This document shows, one piece after another, positions 59,356 to 64,000 of a DNA stretch of 64,000 nucleotides. How positions within the stretch are numbered: the first letter of the stretch is position 1; every line of letters starts with the position of its first letter. A model generated the notes under the pieces. It was not told the origin of the DNA and did no database searches. It saw nothing but the letters and a program-made list of their open reading frames with translations. The stretch is from Bacillota bacterium (lineage in GTDB: Bacteria > Bacillota > Clostridia > Christensenellales > Aristaeellaceae). The stretch lies in NCBI GenBank assembly GCA_023436585.1, contig JAEZIN010000035.1, positions 177,533-241,532 on the forward strand. The letters are read 5' to 3'. Made by a program: the position numbers and the translations under genes.

Positions 59356-61629
59356 ATGAAAAAAGTAACTGTACTTTTGTGTCTATGCCTGACGCTGTTT
59401 TCCCTCATACCTTTCGCCTTGGCCGCGCCAGGGGATGCGATGCTGTTTACAGAGGATCAGCGCTATGAATGGGGGATCGAATCGTACGTATCTTCAACCA
59501 TGGCATCTATTGGAGATACGGTCTATATCCTGTGCGGAAAAGAGATTTATGCCTATACGGCAGGACAGGAAAAGCCGGTACTGGTAGCTGCCGGTTTGGA
59601 ATCCGGCTATTACGCCAATTATGACGAGGCTAAATCGATCCTGGGGGATAAGGCAGATACAATGATTTACGCTTTGGTCAGCAGCAAGGATTCGATCTAT
59701 GGTCTGAACTGGCTGAACGGCAAGCTGTTCCCGCTGACATTTGACGATGGAAACGCGGTATTAGGCACTCCGATTCAGCTTGACTTTACAGGTCTTGCGC
59801 AATCCAAGGATGAGAAGACAGTTGTCAAGGAGGTTTACCGGCTTGGAATTTCGGGCAACAGGCTGTACGCCATGTTCCGTGATAACGACGCAGATGAAAA
59901 GCCTATACTCGCCGGCTTTGACCTTGCAAACGGGTCGAATCAGGTGCTTGATATCCCCGGCGCACAGGATATGACGCCCTATAAGGATGGCAAACTGCTG
60001 GTCAAAATCTTCAATGCTGAAAAGACGGATAAACCGGCTTTGGCAATTGTTGAACCTGCGGACAACTCCGTTTCCGTCAAGGTGACTTTAGAGGATACAA
60101 ATGAGTTTGGCCTTGTATACCAGCAAGAAACCGATACACTGTATTATGCCACCACCAGCAAATTGATGGCTGTGAATGGTTTTGGCAACGCCGTCCAAAT
60201 CGCTTATGTGCCCGCTGGCAACATGGATGGCAATGCCGGGGCCTGCAGCGCCGCACTGCTGCCTGGCAGTCTGTATGTGCTCAACACACCAGATGGTTTG
60301 ATTGTGCGCAATACCAATTCGCAGGCCACCTCTACAGGAACATTATCCATCTATGGCGGACAGCTGGAGCCTGCCTCCACAACCTTTACCCAGAAATATC
60401 CTCAGACGCCTGTCACCTATAACGCTGATGCAGACTATACGAATACGGATACACTTGTGCAAACCATGATTTCCGGCGACAATTCCTATGATATCTATGG
60501 TTTGCTGATACAATATCAGGACCTTCAAAACCTGATCGAGAAGGGTTATTGCCAAGACCTGTCCGTTTCGCCCGAGATTGGGGCGGAGATTGCGAACATG
60601 TATCCCTTTATTCAGGATACCGTTTCTAAGGACGGAAAGGTCTATGCCGTACCGGTCTTTATGGATAGTCGTGGCCTTTGCATGATGCCCGACGTATGGG
60701 AGGAGGCTGGCCTGAAAGACAAGGTTCCTAGCTCCTTCATTGGTCTATTGGACTTTTTTGCCTGGTGGTCAGAGGAAGGACATGATCAGTACCCGGATGT
60801 GCAATTGTTGCAGGATGTTACGGATTATGGCGAAACCCTGTTCAAGATAGCGATGAGCCAGTATGTATATACTTGCCAGGCGGAAGGCAAGGAACTGTCC
60901 TTTGACACACCGCTGTTCCGAACTTTGATGCAGGCTTTGGAAAAAGTGGATGTGCAAAGGCTTAATAAAACAATCACAAACAATTCAAGGCAGAATGATC
61001 GGGACGCCAATGCACTGCTTATAGATTACAGTGATTGGATCAGCGCACATGCCATGGTACGGAACCGTTCAAATGCTGAGCCGTTGATCCTCCCCATGGA
61101 AGAAGGCGGACCAAAGCACATCCCCGTCTTCATAGAGGTGCTTTTCATCAATCCCCTCACGCAGAATATGGATATTGCGCTCAAATATCTAGATAATGCA
61201 CTGGAGAGCATGAATCCCGACCAGCATGTTATGATGTATCCCAATGACAATGAGCCTGTTCCATTACCAGGGAATGAGCAGCTGGTGGCAGGATGGCAGG
61301 AGGAATTAGATAAGCAAAAGAAATTGCTGGAAAAGGCCAAGCCGGAAGTAAAGAAGGATATCGAAACCAATATACAGTGGTATGAGGATATGCTTGCGAA
61401 AAAGGATGACTTTCTCTGGAGTGTCTCTGCGGAGACGATTGTTAGGTACCGTGAGCTTGCTCCCTTGTGTTTTACCGCGACCGCGAATCTGTTGAACTAC
61501 CAAGCCCAGGACGGCAGTTCTGAAATCAATACACTGATTGAACGTTACCGCCAAAAGAAGATGTCTCTGGATCAGTTTATCACGGAAGTGGATAGTAAAA
61601 TCCAAATGATCCTTTTGGAACGCCAGTAG
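59356..61629 (+). CDS. Exported protein with beta-repeat N-terminal half and solute-binding-like C-terminal half
   Basis: A 757-residue exported protein. The signal peptide covers 1-23 (MKKVTVLLCL to ALA) and has no proper lipobox. Residues about 30-330 show repeated strand patterns such as GDTVYILCGKEIYAYTAG, GNRLYAMFRDNDADEKPILA and DTLYYATTSKLMAVNGFG, as in beta-propellers. Residues about 335-755 look like a family-1 binding protein: GTLSIYGGQLEPASTTFTQK, VPVFMDSRGLCMMPDVWEEAG. The ATG at 59356 follows GAGGAGG. No permease genes flank it. It may sense or capture a polymer or be an orphan binding protein; the function is unknown. Confidence 0.75.
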   Translation: MKKVTVLLCLCLTLFSLIPFALAAPGDAMLFTEDQRYEWGIESYVSSTMASIGDTVYILCGKEIYAYTAGQEKPVLVAAGLESGYYANYDEAKSILGDKADTMIYALVSSKDSIYGLNWLNGKLFPLTFDDGNAVLGTPIQLDFTGLAQSKDEKTVVKEVYRLGISGNRLYAMFRDNDADEKPILAGFDLANGSNQVLDIPGAQDMTPYKDGKLLVKIFNAEKTDKPALAIVEPADNSVSVKVTLEDTNEFGLVYQQETDTLYYATTSKLMAVNGFGNAVQIAYVPAGNMDGNAGACSAALLPGSLYVLNTPDGLIVRNTNSQATSTGTLSIYGGQLEPASTTFTQKYPQTPVTYNADADYTNTDTLVQTMISGDNSYDIYGLLIQYQDLQNLIEKGYCQDLSVSPEIGAEIANMYPFIQDTVSKDGKVYAVPVFMDSRGLCMMPDVWEEAGLKDKVPSSFIGLLDFFAWWSEEGHDQYPDVQLLQDVTDYGETLFKIAMSQYVYTCQAEGKELSFDTPLFRTLMQALEKVDVQRLNKTITNNSRQNDRDANALLIDYSDWISAHAMVRNRSNAEPLILPMEEGGPKHIPVFIEVLFINPLTQNMDIALKYLDNALESMNPDQHVMMYPNDNEPVPLPGNEQLVAGWQEELDKQKKLLEKAKPEVKKDIETNIQWYEDMLAKKDDFLWSVSAETIVRYRELAPLCFTATANLLNYQAQDGSSEINTLIERYRQKKMSLDQFITEVDSKIQMILLERQ

Positions 61630-61723
61630 ATTAGCACAGGGGAAATGTGTGATGAAGAAATACAAAAGAGAGGGTAAAATGGCGATAATGACTCTGACTA
61701 TTCAGGCGAACGGCAACGATCGG

Positions 61724-61752
61724 AAAAGGGGGGATCGAAATCCCTCCTTTTT
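61724..61752 (+). terminator. Intrinsic terminator downstream of 59356-61629
   Basis: AAAAGGGGGGAT (61724-61735) pairs with ATCCCTCCTTTT (61740-61751) around a CGAA tetraloop, with one G-T pair, ending in a T-run. Confidence 0.88.
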
Positions 61753-61782
61753 CTTCCAGCGCCTTCATTTCCTAGTCTATAG

Positions 61783-61909
61783 TCAACCTAACAAGTTGCC
61801 TAATCTTTCTTTTGATCGAACATTCTGAAAAACATATTAAAGATCAAATAGGTTGAATAACAAAATACAAGATATAGTATGTAGTTCTTGCAAAACTGCT
61901 ATATCTTGT
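61783..61909. repeat. Nested inverted repeats, possible structured RNA
   Basis: TCAACCTA (61783-61790) pairs with TAGGTTGA (61849-61856), and inside it TTTGATC (61811-61817) pairs with GATCAAA (61842-61848) so the two stems stack directly on the 3' side. ACAAGATATAG (61867-61877) then pairs with CTATATCTTGT (61899-61909). No protein is encoded. With the terminator at 61998 this could be a small RNA, a 5' leader remnant or a mobile-element scar. Confidence 0.5.
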
Positions 61910-61997
61910 GTATTACGACCTTTGGCCCCTTTTCAAGATAGTTACAAAATAGATGTAAAGGAAACCGCCATTTTCTCGCTACTTGTTCAATATAAAT

Positions 61998-62037
61998 AAA
62001 AACCCGCTGGAATCGGCCGATTTACAGTGGGTTTTTT
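61998..62037 (+). terminator. Second intrinsic terminator in the gene-free stretch
   Basis: AAAAACCCGCTG (61998-62009) pairs with CAGTGGGTTTTT (62025-62036), with one G-T pair. The loop holds AATCGGCCGATT, itself a palindrome, and TTTTTT closes the unit. No gene lies directly before it on the plus strand, so it may end a non-coding transcript; on the minus strand it could act on read-through from 62147. Confidence 0.75.
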
Positions 62038-62146
62038 GGTCGAGGTAACAGGATTTAGTAGGCTCTGTGGATAATCTTGTCAACACAGTCTGCCGTCCCC
62101 AGTGCTTCGTCCCCTGTGCTTTATAGATTTAGCCGTATGCTTGATG

Positions 62147-63070
62147 CTAATACCGCTCGGCTGCTTGTTTCAGCCTATCGCGAAGTTCTTCCCGCACATG
62201 CTTAGGGCTTTGGCAAACGCATTGATCTCCAAAGCTCATCAAAATGCCATATCCGTAATCATCCTCAACAAGATGAAACTGAACTCGGTACAAATCCTTT
62301 CCAGTGGGCGTTACATTCTTTTCGCTGCAATAATCAAGCACCCGGTCGAGGACGGAAGCGTTCACCAGCAACTCGACGTCAATCATCTTGGTCGCCATAT
62401 CATCAGCAAATTCTGAAAAGGCGGGTGGCGTGGGCCGTGGCATAAATATTTCCGAGCACAAATCGATTTTAGATATTCGAGACAGCTTGAACATGCGAAA
62501 AGCATTTTTCATCCGGCAATAGGCTTGCACATACCAGTGGTTTTCTTTGAGCAATAGTCGGTGCGGTTCGATGCTGCGACGCGAGTGCTCTCCCTGCCGG
62601 TTCCAATATAGAAAAGACACAACGCAGTGATTGTCAAGCGCTGCTTTGAGTTTTTCGATCTTGACAGACAAGTCACTGCCCAACCAAGATGATAAATCAA
62701 TCGAAATTTGATTGGCGCGCAGTGTAATCTCATTTCGCTGCACTTCCGGGATCATGCTGGTGACTTTCGCAAGCGTTGTGGTGACTTCCTCGGAGCTCAG
62801 TGCGCCAGAGATGAATCCTAGCCCCATCAGTAGCGCGGTTATGTCATTCGTCGTGAAGATGCCCTTTTCAACCTTGTACTCCTTCATGATCCCGATTCCG
62901 CCGCCGGTGCCGGGAGCGGTGGTAATCGGGATGCCCGCCCGATTGATGGTCTCAATATCCCGATAGATGGTACGCAACGACACCTCAAACATATCAGCGA
63001 GCTGCTGCCCGCCCATCTTGTCCTTGGTGAGCAACAGCATAATGATGGCGATCAGACGTTCCAGCTTCAT
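62147..63070 (-). CDS. WYL-domain (YafY-type) transcriptional regulator
   Basis: A 307-residue regulator. The N-terminal DeoR-like helix-turn-helix (1-60) has MGGQQLADMFEVSLRTIYRDIE, and the WYL domain (about 130-215) includes VVSFLYWNRQGEHSRRSIEPHRLLLKENHWY split over its core, with the WYVQAYC line in place of WYL. A C-terminal extension ends the protein. The ATG at 63070 follows GGAGGG. It is divergent from the peptidase E gene and has its own promoter at 63090-63118. WYL proteins respond to nucleic acids or small ligands; the target is not known. Confidence 0.9.
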   Translation of the reverse strand: MKLERLIAIIMLLLTKDKMGGQQLADMFEVSLRTIYRDIETINRAGIPITTAPGTGGGIGIMKEYKVEKGIFTTNDITALLMGLGFISGALSSEEVTTTLAKVTSMIPEVQRNEITLRANQISIDLSSWLGSDLSVKIEKLKAALDNHCVVSFLYWNRQGEHSRRSIEPHRLLLKENHWYVQAYCRMKNAFRMFKLSRISKIDLCSEIFMPRPTPPAFSEFADDMATKMIDVELLVNASVLDRVLDYCSEKNVTPTGKDLYRVQFHLVEDDYGYGILMSFGDQCVCQSPKHVREELRDRLKQAAERY

Positions 63071-63089
63071 AGAAATCCCTCCGGACTTT

Positions 63090-63118
63090 ATTCTATATTG
63101 CTGACATGATGGTGTCAA
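63090..63118 (-). promoter_or_regulatory. Predicted promoter of WYL regulator gene
   Basis: On the minus strand TTGACA (63118-63113), 17 nt, TAGAAT (63095-63090). An inverted repeat TGACA/TGTCA (63102-63106, 63113-63117) overlaps the -35 box and could be an operator shared with the divergent gene. Confidence 0.65.
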
Positions 63119-63174
63119 CAACATGGGTTATACTAAATATGAAGCACGGAAAAAACACGGAATGGAGATTGTGT

Positions 63175-63795
63175 ATGAAAAAGCTATTTCTCGCCTCCTC
63201 ATTTGCGGATGTTGCCGAACATTTCAAGGATTTTATTGGACAAGAAACCGAATCTAAGACGGTGACTTTCATTCCAACCGCCAGCATCGTGGAGAAGATG
63301 AATTTCTACGTAAAGGCTGACCGAAAGGCGTTGGAGGGTATGGGGCTGATCCTCGATGATTTGGAGATTTCACAGGCCAGCCAGGATGAAATCCGCGCAA
63401 AACTAGTCCTGAATGACTTCATCTATGTTTCAGGTGGCAATACCTTTTATTTGTTGCAAGAACTAAAAAGGACAGGAGCGGATCAATTGATCCAAGAGCA
63501 GATCGGCCAAGGGAAACCCTATATGGGGGCTTCGGCGGGTTCGATGGTGCTTGCACCCCATATTGATTATGTGAAAGCGATGGATAGTCCGAAAAAGGCC
63601 CCCATATTGTCTGACTATACGGCATTATCTGTGGTCGATTTTTATCCGTTGCCGCACTATGGTGAATTTCCCTTTAAGAAAGCGGGCGAAAAGATTTTGC
63701 AGGAGTATCAATCTGGCAGGAAACTCTATCCGATCAATAACCACCAAGTCATTATAATGAACGGAGACGTGGTCACCGTGAAGGGGAAAGTATAG
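63175..63795 (+). CDS. Peptidase E-like (S51 family) protein
   Basis: A 206-residue S51-family protein. The nucleophile elbow is GASAGSM with Ser120, and a candidate histidine is His161 in YPLPHYGEF. FIYVSGGNTFYLLQEL and the start KKLFLASSF are typical of the Bacillota group. Classical peptidase E hydrolyses Asp-X dipeptides in the cytoplasm; many relatives have not been tested. The ATG at 63175 follows TGGAG. It is divergent from the WYL regulator, possibly under its control. Confidence 0.88.
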   Translation: MKKLFLASSFADVAEHFKDFIGQETESKTVTFIPTASIVEKMNFYVKADRKALEGMGLILDDLEISQASQDEIRAKLVLNDFIYVSGGNTFYLLQELKRTGADQLIQEQIGQGKPYMGASAGSMVLAPHIDYVKAMDSPKKAPILSDYTALSVVDFYPLPHYGEFPFKKAGEKILQEYQSGRKLYPINNHQVIIMNGDVVTVKGKV

Positions 63796-63890
63796 TGGGC
63801 AAGTACCAAGCTGACCATATGCTTTAAGCATGCAGGTAAAATTTAGAAACCGTAGAGGCACTTGAATGTCATTAAGATAGCCAAGTGAGA

Positions 63891-63927
63891 AAAAAGCAGT
63901 GTATTAAAAAGATACGCTTCTTTTTTT
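63891..63927 (+). terminator. Terminator downstream of peptidase E-like gene
   Basis: AAAAAGCAGTGTAT (63891-63904) pairs with GATACGCTTCTTTTT (from 63911) with a small bulge, and TTTTTTT (63921-63927) completes the unit. Confidence 0.7.
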
Positions 63928-63939
63928 GAGTAAAAAATT

Positions 63940-64000
63940 GTGAGGAAGGACTTGACTGGAAAAATTGCGGCAAAGTCTCTTGAAAAACGAATTTTAGGAG
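63940..64000 (+). CDS. Possible start of a gene cut by the window end (weak)
   Basis: A frame opens at GTG 63940 (or TTG 63952 after GGAAGGA) and stays open to the last base, reading DLTGKIAAKSLEKRILG. The ribosome binding site is only moderate and there are too few codons to recognise a family. It may be coding, but the support is weak. Confidence 0.2.
   Translation, partial: MRKDLTGKIAAKSLEKRILG

Larger units (their letters stand above)
61630..62146. other. Non-coding stretch rich in inverted repeats
   Basis: The 517 bp hold a terminator at 61724-61752, nested inverted repeats at 61783-61909 and a second terminator at 61998-62037. The part after 61760 is much more AT-rich than the genes. 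A 58-codon frame from 61652 crosses the first terminator and was not accepted as a gene. Confidence 0.55.

Noticed and set aside
61652..61828. A short frame starting MKKYKREGKMAIM after the fusion-protein gene
   Set aside because: It has a fair ribosome binding site but runs through a strong terminator hairpin, and its later part looks random. It could be the remnant of a lost gene.

Overview
The window looks like chromosomal DNA of a carbohydrate-fermenting member of the Bacillota, probably a gut or rumen Clostridia-type bacterium. The clues are YesM/YesN-like two-component pairs next to sugar ABC importers, several MalFG-type permease operons, AggAGG-type ribosome binding sites, consensus sigma-A-like promoters and rather GC-rich coding sequence. 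No rRNA, tRNA, CRISPR array, phage or transposase gene was recognised. The taxonomic call is an inference from gene content only.

Layout. 1-1841 (minus): an ABC-2 exporter (partial permease, ATPase) with a winged-helix regulator that probably controls its own promoter through a 20-bp palindrome. 2049-9730 (plus): sensor kinase, response regulator, sugar-binding protein, two permeases and a GH31 alpha-glycosidase. 9816-12978 (minus): a second sugar importer converging on a shared terminator. 13446-18245 (minus): hypA, a 912-residue iron-sulfur flavoprotein, hypB and a polytopic membrane protein, with a divergent GntR-type regulator (18511). 19400: CgeB-like glycosyltransferase. 20579-26924: response regulator, kinase, ABC ATPase, large FtsX-type permease and a membrane-anchored surface protein. 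27208-30809: an arsenic operon (arsR, arsD, arsA, acr3).

30899-44539 is the most unusual stretch. It holds a sugar importer, a GH9 glycosidase without signal peptide, a ROK kinase, an AgaI/NagB-like protein, a Gfo/Idh-like protein, a ThuA-like protein, a medium-chain dehydrogenase, three VOC proteins and a LacI-type regulator. Three similar operator-like sites lie on three predicted promoters (the VOC gene, the importer, the regulator), so the whole stretch may be one regulon. The enzyme mix suggests breakdown of a glycoside through oxidised (keto-sugar) intermediates after import. This is the best candidate here for an undescribed pathway.

44878-47068: an MFS transporter and a convergent AraC regulator. 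47287-59015 (plus): an LplB/YtcP-type importer with its binding protein, then GH97, a DUF5107-TPR protein and GH36, together an alpha-galactoside locus with cytoplasmic hydrolysis. 59356: an exported protein that appears to fuse a repeat-rich beta domain to a solute-binding domain. 61630-62146 is non-coding but full of inverted repeats and terminators. 62147 and 63175: a WYL regulator and a divergent peptidase E. The end of the window has no clear gene.

Themes. Imported oligosaccharides seem to be cut inside the cell, since none of the five glycosidase-like proteins has a signal peptide. The exported binding proteins all carry signal peptides without a visible lipobox cysteine. Hairpins sit just after the binding-protein gene in three importer operons, as expected for differential expression of binding protein and permeases.
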